Origin: Paludibacter sp. UBA5753
Lineage (GTDB): Bacteria; Bacteroidota; Bacteroidia; Bacteroidales; Paludibacteraceae
DNA: 7,410 nt
Assembly: GCA_002427615.1 (NCBI GenBank)
Contig: DIFH01000156.1
Span: 1-7,410, forward strand
Reading direction: 5' to 3'
This document shows positions 1 to 6,097 of this stretch, in pieces (position 1 is the stretch's first letter; each line of letters begins with the position of its first letter). The notes under the pieces were generated by a model. The model had not been told where the DNA came from. It saw nothing but the letters and a program-made list of their open reading frames with translations, and did not search any database. A program made the translations under genes and the position numbers.

Positions 1-75
1 GGGAGTAATTCCGATTCCGTCGAAGTTGCCGGAGTCGGAACTCCGGCATCCCGAAGAAGAGCCTATGTGGTTTAA
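1..75 (+). CDS. Possible 3' end of an upstream gene (partial, unrecognised)
   Basis: Frame 1 is open from the window edge to a TAA at 73-75, giving 24 residues ending SRRRAYVV. I do not recognise the product. Support is weak: frame 2 is also open, to a TAA at 89-91, and the stretch holds strong palindromes that could simply be an intergenic repeat. The rho-independent terminator at 122-166 on the plus strand does argue that some plus-strand transcript arrives from the left. Its composition is more GC-rich than the DNA that follows. Confidence 0.25.
   Translation, partial: GSNSDSVEVAGVGTPASRRRAYVV
9..48. repeat. Two overlapping, mutually exclusive GC-rich hairpins
   Basis: Positions 27-35 pair perfectly with 40-48 (9 bp, arm TGCCGGAGT) around a 4-base loop. 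Alternatively 9-19 (TTCCGATTCCG) pairs with 30-40 (CGGAGTCGGAA) as 11 bp with one T-G wobble and a 10-base loop. The two stems share bases 30-35 and 40, so only one can form at a time. There is also a tandem ATTCCG at 8-13 and 14-19. It may be a dispersed intergenic palindrome or simply the constrained end of a coding sequence; no T-run follows, so it is not itself a typical terminator. Confidence 0.6.
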
Positions 76-121
76 TTTTAGGTTTATATAATTTTAATTT
101 GAATAAAGTTTGATATATATG

Positions 122-166
122 AAAAAAACAAACGCCTTTTTTTACAGGGGAGTTTGTTTTTTTTTT
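122..166 (+). terminator. Rho-independent terminator upstream of msrBA
   Basis: The A-rich arm at 122-133 (AAAAAAACAAAC) pairs perfectly with 152-163, with a further CC/GG pairing inside (135-136 with two of the Gs at 147-150). A run of ten T follows the last G at 156. The orientation serves a plus-strand transcript coming from the left edge. It separates msrBA from anything upstream, so msrBA needs its own promoter between about 166 and 213. Confidence 0.75.
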
Positions 167-212
167 GAACAATAGAATTGTTTCGGACGTTTCATTATTC
201 GTAATTTTATGT

Positions 213-1139
213 ATGATGAAACCGATATTATTACTGTTCGGTATTTTGATATTAATATCTCAGAATGCTTGTACTCTAACCAACAAGAAAATGGATTTCA
301 ATAAATTAACTCCTCAGGAAGCGGCTGTTATTTTGAATAAAGCCACTGAACGTCCCTATACAGGCGAGTATGTCGATAACAAAGAATCCGGGACATACCT
401 GTGCCGGCAATGCGATGCTCCCCTTTATCGGTCGGAAGATAAGTTTGATTCGCACTGTGGCTGGCCAAGTTTCGATGACGAAATTCCCGGTGCAGTGAAA
501 CGTGTTCCGGATGCCGATGGTCGCCGGACAGAAATTATCTGCGCCAATTGCGGCGGACATTTAGGCCATGTGTTTATTGGTGAGAGATTTACCGATAAAA
601 ATACAAGACATTGCGTAAATTCAATTTCGATGAAATTTATACCAGACAATAAAACAAAAATGGAAAAAGCCTATTTTGCCTCAGGTTGTTTCTGGGGAAC
701 CGAATATCACTTTATGAAAGCCAAAGGTGTGATTGAAACTACTGTCGGTTATATGGGCGGACATACCCAAAATCCCACTTACAAAGAAGTTTGTACAGGA
801 ACGACCGGCCATGTTGAAACTACTGAAATTATTTACGATCCGGCAAAAACTTCGTTTGAAGAACTGTTGAAATTGTATTATGAAACACATGATTTTGAAC
901 AAGTTGGCGGACAAGGGCCGGACATAGGCGCTCAGTATCAATCGGTTATTTTTTATGTAAACGAAGAACAAAAGCAGTTGGTGGAAAAATACATGAAAAT
1001 CCTGTCGGACAAAGGATATAAACCGGCGACTGAATTACGTCCCGCTCCTGAATTCTGGTCGGCCGAAGATTATCATCAGGAATATTATGACAAAAAGAAC
1101 GGAACTCCTTATTGCCATATTTATCGCAAGATATTTTAA
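213..1139 (+). CDS. msrBA: Bifunctional methionine sulfoxide reductase MsrB-MsrA, probable lipoprotein
   Basis: The enzyme reduces both diastereomers of methionine sulfoxide: MsrB acts on the R form and MsrA on the S form. Numbering from the ATG at 213 (308 aa), a hydrophobic leader ends in a Cys at about residue 20 (SQNAC), which suggests export as a lipoprotein, although the lipobox is loose. The MsrB domain spans about 28-145. It has two CxxC zinc pairs (CRQC at 64-67 and CANC at 110-113), the FDSHCGWPSF loop with Cys82 (probable resolving Cys), and the catalytic Cys134 in RHCVNS. The MsrA domain starts near 150 and has the catalytic GCFWG with Cys159, the GYMGGHTQNPTY stretch, GTTGHVETTEI and the C-terminal YHQEYY. 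Both active sites look intact. An in-frame TTG at 165 lies within the terminator T-run and was rejected as the start; ATG 216 is equally possible. No Shine-Dalgarno is visible. TAGAATTG at 173-180 is a one-mismatch -7 candidate. B-then-A order is a known arrangement of this fusion. Confidence 0.93.
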   Translation: MMKPILLLFGILILISQNACTLTNKKMDFNKLTPQEAAVILNKATERPYTGEYVDNKESGTYLCRQCDAPLYRSEDKFDSHCGWPSFDDEIPGAVKRVPDADGRRTEIICANCGGHLGHVFIGERFTDKNTRHCVNSISMKFIPDNKTKMEKAYFASGCFWGTEYHFMKAKGVIETTVGYMGGHTQNPTYKEVCTGTTGHVETTEIIYDPAKTSFEELLKLYYETHDFEQVGGQGPDIGAQYQSVIFYVNEEQKQLVEKYMKILSDKGYKPATELRPAPEFWSAEDYHQEYYDKKNGTPYCHIYRKIF

Positions 1140-1152
1140 AAAAATATCTTGC
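1126..1152. terminator. Perfect 12-bp hairpin spanning the msrBA stop codon
   Basis: GCAAGATATTTT at 1126-1137 and its exact reverse complement at 1141-1152 flank a 3-base AAA loop. The left arm includes the last msrBA codons and the first base of the TAA at 1137-1139. Neither strand has a clear T-run after the stem, so it may end transcription inefficiently, protect the mRNA 3' end, or lie between convergent transcripts. It is structurally clear but functionally uncertain. Confidence 0.55.
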
Positions 1153-1194
1153 ACACAGGGCGACTTAAAAAAGTTACCGCGTGTGGTAAAGTAC

Positions 1195-1418
1195 TCACTT
1201 TTCATGACAGTTAAACATCCATCGTACGCCAAATTTATCGGTAAGGCTGCCGTATAAATTTCCCCAAATCATTTTCTGAAGTTCCTGCTCAATCACGGCT
1301 ACTTCTCCAGGAGTAGCATAAATCTTATGAGTTTCATCTCAGGTATCGGGTTGTAAGTAAGCATCCCAAATCCGCCGTATTTCAGAAAGCATAAAAATTT
1401 TCAAAACGCCACCTAATT
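1195..1418 (-). pseudogene. Remnant of a VOC-family (PhnB/glyoxalase-like) gene
   Basis: Reading the minus strand from just past the end of the 7TM-HD gene gives one frame broken by a TGA at 1341-1339 and ending at a TGA at 1197-1195. The last 47 residues contain the stretches KMIWGNLYGSLTDKFGV and RWMFNC. These match the conserved C-terminus of PhnB-like VOC proteins (pattern WG..yG.ltDkFGv.Wm.n). The piece before the stop, MLSEIRRIWDAYLQPDT, could be the preceding helix but I cannot confirm it. Family members are usually about 130-150 aa, so the N-terminal half, with its metal-binding first half-domain, is missing. This looks like a truncated and decaying gene. A substitution, a short indel or an assembly error could explain the internal stop, but none would restore the missing 5' part. 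Confidence 0.6.
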
Positions 1419-3452
1419 TTATTTGTTGTTTACTTCGGGGTATACAATTCTTGTATGATATATATTTTTAATCTTTTCTTTGAAAACCGATTTTACGGTT
1501 TCCACATCCCTGAAACTAATGGGGGCATCTTTAAACTGACCGTCGGCTATTTGTAAATCAATCATTTGTTCTACGGCTGTATTGATACTTTCCTCGGTAT
1601 AAATACTTAAACTGCGCGAACGCGCTTCCACCGCATCGGCCATCATCAGGATAGCTGTTTCCTTGCTGTTAGGCAGTGGACCAGGATAAGTATATGCTTC
1701 TTCGTTAGGGACTTTGCCGGGATTTGCATTGATGAATGAATTGTAAAAATATTTTGTTTTACCCTTGCCGTGATGTGTCGTTATGAAATGGATAATTTGT
1801 TCAGGCAAATGGCTTTTCTTTGCAATTTCTACTCCGTCTTTAACGTGTCCGATCACAATGCGTGACGCCACTTCAAAATCCATTTCGGCAAGCGGGTTTT
1901 TGCCTCCCATTTGATTTTCAATGAAATATTCGGGATGTCTCATTTTACCTATGTCGTGATATAAAGCCCCAGTACGAACTAAAAGACTGTTTGCCCCGAT
2001 TTTTTTTGCGGCTTCCGTAGCTAAATTGGAAACCTGTAAGGTGTGTTGAAATGTTCCAGGTGCAACTTCGGCAAATTTCATCATTAAATCACTGTTCACA
2101 TTCGTCAGTTCGACCAATGTTACCGCAGAGATTAAACTGAATATCTTTTCAAAAATATAAATCAGGATATACGCGAACAATAAAAAGCCACTGCTGATGG
2201 CAAAATAGATAATTGGCTGTAAATGAATACGCTGTATTTCGCCTTCACTGATAAATTCAAAAGCTATATAAATAAAGATGTACGAAAGGAAAATGTACAA
2301 AGCCGTTTGGGCAAGCTGCGATCGTTGTGTCATGTCTTTCAGGCTCGATACGGCAATCATTCCGATGGCTATTTGTAAAATAATGAACTGAAACGGGTTA
2401 TCCACCATAAACGAAATAATGAGCATGGTAATAATATGAGCAAAAAGAGCCGTGCGGGAATCGAAGAATACCCGTATAATTATCGGCAGCAATGCAAACG
2501 GCACCATGTAGTAATTTAAATTCGGATACTTGAGCGTTAATGCCGTCATCCCCACCATCATTAAAATGAGCAGGCACATAAAAAACAGATTCCCGAAATT
2601 ATCGAATATTCTCGGACGAAAAAGGTACAAATACAAAAAGAACAAAACAATTAACATGGTTATTATGATGATTTCGCCAATAATTACCAAAGTTGATTGT
2701 TGAAAGGAGGCTTTTCGCTTTTGATACTCTGTTTTGAGGGAGTTAAGGACTACATATAATTCAGGCGTTACAATTTCACCCCTGTCGATAATTCTTTCGC
2801 CTGTTTGTACCATTCCCGAAGTTAACGAAATATTTTTCAACAAATCCTTTTTGTATAATTCGGATGTTGCGCTATCATATTTCAGATTTTCAACTAAATA
2901 TAAATTCAGATTGTATGATTTTATAGTATCTGGAGCATTCCGCAAAATTTCTTCATAAGCCGTTTTCGGAGTGAAAACATTTGAAATTGCCAACTGTCGG
3001 GTTACCCGATTGGGCAAAATGCAGTTTAAATTCGTCTTTCCGGCTTCCTTCAACTTGTTATATTCTTCCGACGAAATAATTCCTTTCGAATAGATTGTGT
3101 TGAATTTTCGACGGATATAATCCTGAAATAAAGGAGCATTGCCATTAGCGCGGGTATAATCGCTGATGAGTTTTTTGAATTGAACGTCAATAGTATTTGT
3201 ATCAATCTGGAAATAAGGAATGTAATTTTTTAAAAGTTCATCCTTTTCGGCAGTAACTTCTTGCTGTTTTTTATAAATCGGAAAATCAAATGCTGCGGTA
3301 ATAAGTTCGTACGACCAGGGTTTACCCACTTCGAACTGATATTTAAATTTGTTTTCGCTGGGAAACAATTGAGCAATAATGGCAATCACACACAAAAATA
3401 AGCCGGCTTTGGTGATATTTTGTAGAGTGTTTTGAGTTATTTTAAGCTTCAT
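1419..3452 (-). CDS. pgpH: PgpH-family 7TM-HD membrane phosphohydrolase (probable c-di-AMP phosphodiesterase)
   Basis: This 677-aa inner-membrane protein has the PgpH/YqfF layout. TM1 is at about 15-30. A large extracytoplasmic domain (about 35-250) includes TGERIIDRGEIVTPELY at 217-233, as in the 7TMR-HDED region. A seven-helix bundle spans about 253-437, followed by a cytoplasmic HD domain (about 455-665). Metal and catalytic residues visible are His470 (FQHTLQ), His499-Asp500 (YHDIGK), His536 (IGHVKDG), His560-His561 (TTHHG) and Asp606 (ADAVEARSRS), so the HD site looks complete. Characterised Firmicutes PgpH hydrolyses cyclic di-AMP to pApA; the same activity here is inferred from the family. 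The ATG at 3452 fits a short cytoplasmic N-terminus before TM1. The gene is divergent from the NlpC/P60 gene, with a 166-bp shared intergenic region. A VOC-gene remnant follows its stop codon directly, and no terminator with a T-run is seen there. The symbol is given by family only. Confidence 0.92.
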   Translation of the reverse strand: MKLKITQNTLQNITKAGLFLCVIAIIAQLFPSENKFKYQFEVGKPWSYELITAAFDFPIYKKQQEVTAEKDELLKNYIPYFQIDTNTIDVQFKKLISDYTRANGNAPLFQDYIRRKFNTIYSKGIISSEEYNKLKEAGKTNLNCILPNRVTRQLAISNVFTPKTAYEEILRNAPDTIKSYNLNLYLVENLKYDSATSELYKKDLLKNISLTSGMVQTGERIIDRGEIVTPELYVVLNSLKTEYQKRKASFQQSTLVIIGEIIIITMLIVLFFLYLYLFRPRIFDNFGNLFFMCLLILMMVGMTALTLKYPNLNYYMVPFALLPIIIRVFFDSRTALFAHIITMLIISFMVDNPFQFIILQIAIGMIAVSSLKDMTQRSQLAQTALYIFLSYIFIYIAFEFISEGEIQRIHLQPIIYFAISSGFLLFAYILIYIFEKIFSLISAVTLVELTNVNSDLMMKFAEVAPGTFQHTLQVSNLATEAAKKIGANSLLVRTGALYHDIGKMRHPEYFIENQMGGKNPLAEMDFEVASRIVIGHVKDGVEIAKKSHLPEQIIHFITTHHGKGKTKYFYNSFINANPGKVPNEEAYTYPGPLPNSKETAILMMADAVEARSRSLSIYTEESINTAVEQMIDLQIADGQFKDAPISFRDVETVKSVFKEKIKNIYHTRIVYPEVNNK

Positions 3453-3472
3453 ATCGGGGTATAAATAAATTG

Positions 3473-3503
3473 TAAACTTACTTGCTTTGAAAAATTGGCG
3501 AAA
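3473..3503 (-). promoter_or_regulatory. Candidate Bacteroidota promoter for the 7TM-HD gene
   Basis: On the minus strand, TTTC (3503-3500) is followed after 19 bases by TAAGTTTA (3480-3473). Each element differs by one base from the Bacteroidota consensus TTTG-N19..21-TAnnTTTG. A start site near 3466 would give a leader of about 14 bases before the ATG at 3452. This is pattern matching only, in AT-rich DNA where such matches are common. Confidence 0.3.
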
Positions 3504-3549
3504 ATTACAAAAAAAATCCTGAACTATAACTACATGCTTAAACTTTCAC

Positions 3550-3557
3550 TATTTTTG
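3550..3557 (+). promoter_or_regulatory. Candidate -7 element for the NlpC/P60 gene
   Basis: TATTTTTG matches the Bacteroidota -7 consensus TAnnTTTG exactly and lies about 60 bases before the ATG at 3619. No TTTG -33 element is visible at the usual spacing, so support is limited to a single short motif. Confidence 0.3.
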
Positions 3558-3618
3558 TAATCTGTTATTCAAAGTATTTATTCTGATATTTAGTTATTTC
3601 TTATTCAAACCCCCAAAA

Positions 3619-4404
3619 ATGAACGGCATTATTTTGCTCCCTTTAGTCCCCATGCGCGCTTCCGACAGTGAAAGCAGCGAAATGGTTTCACAATTGCTTT
3701 ACGGCGAATTGGTTGAAATACTTGAAGTCAGGGAACATTGGCTTTACGTGAAAAACATTGCGGATAAATATACAGGCTGGGTTGACCGGAAGATGATAAA
3801 AACTGTTGCGGATAAGGAGTTTGAACAATTGTCAGCCGCTAAACCAGAGCCGCTTTATTATCCGCTTGTCGAATGCGACAACAATGATTACACGGAAAAA
3901 ATGTATTTGCCCGGAGGTAGTAAACTCTATTCGGACAATGAAATAGCAATGCTTGATAGTTCAAAATCATTGTCGTTTGATCCGATATACCAGATTTATG
4001 TCAACGATATAACAGGTTCCGAAATAATTAAGGTAGCCGAAGCTTATCTTAATGCTCCCTATCTCTGGGGTGGCAAAAGTATTTTGGGTATGGATTGTTC
4101 AGGTTTAGTGCAGGTGGTTTTTTCGATTTGTGGAATTCAATTGCCGCGCGATGCTTCACAACAGGTCGAAAGGGGTGAGGTGGTTAATTTTTTGGAGGAA
4201 GCGCAGGCAGGCGATTTGGCGTTTTTCGAAAATGCCGATGGGAAAATTATTCATGTGGGTATAATGATTAATCCCACTCAGATTATTCATGCATCAGGAT
4301 GGGTGAAAATCGAAAATATAGATACGCATGGAATAATTTCTTCGCAAACCGGAGAATACACGCATCGTCTACGGATAATTAAACGGTTGATAAACAACAT
4401 TTAA
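3619..4404 (+). CDS. SH3b-NlpC/P60 family peptidase (YkfC-like gamma-D-Glu-diamino acid endopeptidase)
   Basis: This 261-aa cysteine peptidase has an N-terminal bacterial SH3-like domain (about 6-60, with the SH3b-type stretches LLYGELVEIL and YTGWVDRKMI). A second, less clear SH3-like stretch lies at about 75-130, and a C-terminal NlpC/P60 domain at about 134-255. The catalytic residues are visible: Cys160 in MDCSGL, His212 in IHVGI and the third polar residue His224 in IIHAS. The conserved LPRDAS (175-180) and AGDLAFF (197-203) are also present. There is no signal peptide or lipobox, and length and domain order match cytosolic enzymes such as Bacillus YkfC and dipeptidyl-peptidase VI. Those cleave between D-Glu and the diamino acid in peptides released from murein, so a peptidoglycan-recycling role is inferred. 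The N-terminus is slightly hydrophobic (GIILLPLV) but lacks a basic n-region and is better read as the first SH3 strand. It stands as a single-gene unit, divergent from the 7TM-HD gene and followed by a strong terminator. Confidence 0.88.
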   Translation: MNGIILLPLVPMRASDSESSEMVSQLLYGELVEILEVREHWLYVKNIADKYTGWVDRKMIKTVADKEFEQLSAAKPEPLYYPLVECDNNDYTEKMYLPGGSKLYSDNEIAMLDSSKSLSFDPIYQIYVNDITGSEIIKVAEAYLNAPYLWGGKSILGMDCSGLVQVVFSICGIQLPRDASQQVERGEVVNFLEEAQAGDLAFFENADGKIIHVGIMINPTQIIHASGWVKIENIDTHGIISSQTGEYTHRLRIIKRLINNI

Positions 4405-4421
4405 ATATCATATTGATATTT
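4403..4421. repeat. Short 8-bp palindrome at the end of the NlpC/P60 gene
   Basis: AAATATCA (4403-4410) pairs with TGATATTT (4414-4421) around a TAT loop, beginning inside the stop codon. It is AT-rich and weak on its own. It lies 7 bases ahead of the stronger terminator stem and may act with it. Confidence 0.4.
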
Positions 4422-4428
4422 CTTTTTC

Positions 4429-4468
4429 AAAAAAAGTGAATGTCCAATGTAAGATGTTCACTTTTTTT
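4429..4468 (+). terminator. Rho-independent terminator after the NlpC/P60 gene
   Basis: AAAAAAAGTGAA (4429-4440) pairs perfectly over 12 bp with TTCACTTTTTTT (4457-4468) around a 16-base loop, ending in seven T. This isolates the following sigma operon from read-through. The symmetrical A-run and T-run mean it could also work on the minus strand. Confidence 0.8.
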
Positions 4469-4524
4469 GCGTCAATATATTAAACGGGAGCAAATTTTAA
4501 AAACGCAATGCATTCAATATTGTA

Positions 4525-5049
4525 ATGTACATGGATTCAGCACAATTTAAGCATCAAGTATTATCGTTATCGGATAAATTATTCCGGCTCGCAAAATCAA
4601 TTTTGCGAAATAACGATGCTGCACAGGATGCGGTGCAGGAATTGAGCCTGAAATTGTGGGAAAAACGAAATCAACTTGACGAAGTTGAAAACCTTCCGGC
4701 TTTTGCTATGCGGTCGATGCGGAATTTGTGCCTGGATACGATTCGTCAAAACAGGGACAAGGATGAAATTCCTTCCGAAATAATCTATGATGAACCGAAT
4801 CCGTACCAGCGAACCGAAAGCAACGACATGGCCGCCCGCGTAAAAAACATGATTGAACATTTGCCCGAACTGCAAAGAACAATTATCCGAATGCGCGATG
4901 TGGAAGGGTTGGAAATCAGTGAAATAGCATATATAACAAATCTGACAGGAAATGCGGTAACCGTTAACTTATCACGCGCCCGTCAGAAAATAAGAGAACA
5001 AATTATGAATGAACATAAACGTGTGGAGGAAAGAATATGGCGGACATGA
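4525..5049 (+). CDS. ECF-type RNA polymerase sigma factor (sigma-70 family)
   Basis: This 174-aa protein has the two-domain ECF layout. The sigma-2 region spans about 10-77, including DAAQDAVQELSLKLWEKR (31-48, region 2.2-like core contact) and FAMRSMRNLCLDTIRQ (60-75). A variable linker covers about 78-105. The sigma-4 region spans about 106-160, with HLPELQRTIIRMRDVEGL and the helix-turn-helix ISEIAYITNLTGNAVTVNLSRARQKIRE cut here into about 131-158. It should direct RNA polymerase to a small regulon, probably including its own operon. The start is either ATG 4525 or ATG 4531, and the second gives a more usual MDSAQF start. The 3' end overlaps the next gene by 13 bases, which implies translational coupling with its likely regulator. 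No TAnnTTTG element is seen between the upstream terminator and the start. Confidence 0.92.
   Translation: MYMDSAQFKHQVLSLSDKLFRLAKSILRNNDAAQDAVQELSLKLWEKRNQLDEVENLPAFAMRSMRNLCLDTIRQNRDKDEIPSEIIYDEPNPYQRTESNDMAARVKNMIEHLPELQRTIIRMRDVEGLEISEIAYITNLTGNAVTVNLSRARQKIREQIMNEHKRVEERIWRT
5025..5030 (+). promoter_or_regulatory. Shine-Dalgarno sequence for the anti-sigma-like gene, inside the sigma gene
   Basis: GGAGGA ends 6 bases before ATG 5037. The alternative ATG at 5046 overlaps the sigma stop as ATGA but lies 15 bases away, so this site favours the upstream start. A strong Shine-Dalgarno is unusual in this lineage and fits translation restarting within the sigma coding region. Confidence 0.55.
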
Positions 5050-5555
5050 ACGAACTTTTAGAAAAATATTTCAAGGGCGAAACTTCACTGCAGGAAGAAA
5101 ACCTTTTGAAAATGTATTTCAGGTCGGGAAAAGTTAAAGTTGAACACGAAATTTTCATATCCATGTTTGATGCGTTTGAAGAGGAAAGTCAGGTTGTAAT
5201 GCCTGCCCCAAAGCGAAAGGTAATTGACTTGAAGCAGCCTAAATTAAAACGTATTGGATGGCAAAGTATTTCAATTTCGGGTATTGCGGCAACAGTTTTA
5301 TTGGCATTCTGGTTTTTCCGCACCGAACCGGTCGATGCCGATTATGCAGTTATTCACGGTAAACGCATCAACAACGCCGCTTATGCACAGCAAATGGCTA
5401 TAGCGAAAATGGAAAAAGTGAATGGGATACTGGTTAAAACTATGAAACCCATGCAAAATATCCAGAAAATTAAAAACAGCCTTGAGCCGATCAACAAGAT
5501 TTCAGATGTTCGGATCGATCTTGAAAATATTCAGGATAAACTCAATTTTAAATAA
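5037..5555 (+). CDS. One-TM anti-sigma-like protein partnered with the ECF sigma factor
   Basis: This 172-aa protein is predicted as a type II membrane protein. A cytoplasmic N-terminal part (about 1-72) begins with NELLEKYFKGETSLQEENLL, a stretch I associate with Bacteroidota proteins encoded beside ECF sigma genes. Basic residues precede one TM helix (about 77-94, SISGIAATVLLAFWFF), and the periplasmic tail covers about 95-172. No HxxxCxxC zinc anti-sigma motif is present. The tail contains YAVIHGKRINNAAYAQQMA (103-121) and a helical, Lys- and Met-containing C-terminus. Position, topology and the 13-base overlap with the sigma gene suggest it holds the sigma factor at the membrane and senses an envelope signal. 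That role is inferred, because the sequence gives no catalytic or binding motif. DUF4252 genes follow 17 bases downstream. Confidence 0.75.
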   Translation: MADMNELLEKYFKGETSLQEENLLKMYFRSGKVKVEHEIFISMFDAFEEESQVVMPAPKRKVIDLKQPKLKRIGWQSISISGIAATVLLAFWFFRTEPVDADYAVIHGKRINNAAYAQQMAIAKMEKVNGILVKTMKPMQNIQKIKNSLEPINKISDVRIDLENIQDKLNFK

Positions 5556-5572
5556 TTAATTACAACAATATT

Positions 5573-6088
5573 ATGAAACGGATAATAACAATTACAGTAA
5601 CAGCCATTATACTTTTGCTGACTGGCGCTAACGCACAAACATTAAATGGCTTTTTTGAAAAATACGATAAGGATAACCGGTTCCAGTCGGTCTCGGTGGG
5701 CAAGTTCCTTTTTAATCTGGCATTATTGTCGGATGACCTGAAAAGCGAAGATCGTGAAATGCTTGCTAACCTTCGTAAAATTAAAATACTGACAAGCAAA
5801 AAAACTCCCGAAGCAAGTTTTGCTGCAAATGTTATGCGTGATTTGGACAGGGTGATCGAAAAGGGCGACTTTGAAAGTTTGGTCGAAGTGCGTGAAAAAG
5901 GTGAACGGGTTAATATCTACACTCGTATGGACGGGAATTACGTTACCGATTTGTTAATCTCGGTTCGCGAAGCCGGCGAAATGAATCTGGTCTGGTTAAA
6001 CGGAAAATTTTCCCCCGAAATGATTAAAAAAATCAGTCACAATGAGAATAATGACTCAGCAGTAAATTTACCAATCAATATTAAATAA
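5573..6088 (+). CDS. Secreted DUF4252-family protein, first copy
   Basis: This 171-aa protein has a clear signal peptide (basic MKR, hydrophobic core at about 4-17, likely cleavage after GANA at 21), giving a mature protein that begins QTLNGFF. There is no lipobox Cys, so it should be a soluble periplasmic or surface-released protein. Mature features typical of DUF4252 are FFEKYDKDNRFQSVSV (27-42), KIKIL (69-73), GDFESLVEVREKGERVN (98-114) and a predicted beta-rich end, NLVWLNGKFSPEMIKKI (138-154). The function of DUF4252 is unknown to me, and no catalytic residues stand out. It carries a C-terminal extension (about 155-171) that the second copy lacks. It lies 17 bases after the anti-sigma-like gene and 9 bases before its paralogue, so it is clearly in the same operon. 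Confidence 0.85.
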   Translation: MKRIITITVTAIILLLTGANAQTLNGFFEKYDKDNRFQSVSVGKFLFNLALLSDDLKSEDREMLANLRKIKILTSKKTPEASFAANVMRDLDRVIEKGDFESLVEVREKGERVNIYTRMDGNYVTDLLISVREAGEMNLVWLNGKFSPEMIKKISHNENNDSAVNLPINIK

Positions 6089-6097
6089 GTCAGGTAT

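Noticed and set aside
165..212. In-frame TTG extension of msrBA adding 16 residues
   Set aside because: The TTG falls inside the T-run of the terminator at 122-166, and the extension would put extra residues before an otherwise normal signal peptide starting at 213 or 216.
1..212. Riboswitch (for example SAM-type) ahead of the methionine-related gene msrBA
   Set aside because: The hairpins at 9-48 lie upstream of a strong terminator and do not resemble a known aptamer core; only about 46 bases separate the terminator from the start.
1035..1232. 65-codon minus-strand open frame antisense to the end of msrBA
   Set aside because: It lies in a different frame from the VOC remnant, shows no domain features, and mostly overlaps a well-supported gene on the other strand.
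2734..2958. 74-codon plus-strand frame inside the 7TM-HD gene
   Set aside because: It is antisense to a well-supported coding region and has no independent protein features.
3619..3660. Signal peptide on the NlpC/P60 protein (MNGIILLPLVPM)
   Set aside because: There is no basic n-region, the hydrophobic run is too short, and the residues fit the first strand of the SH3-like domain.
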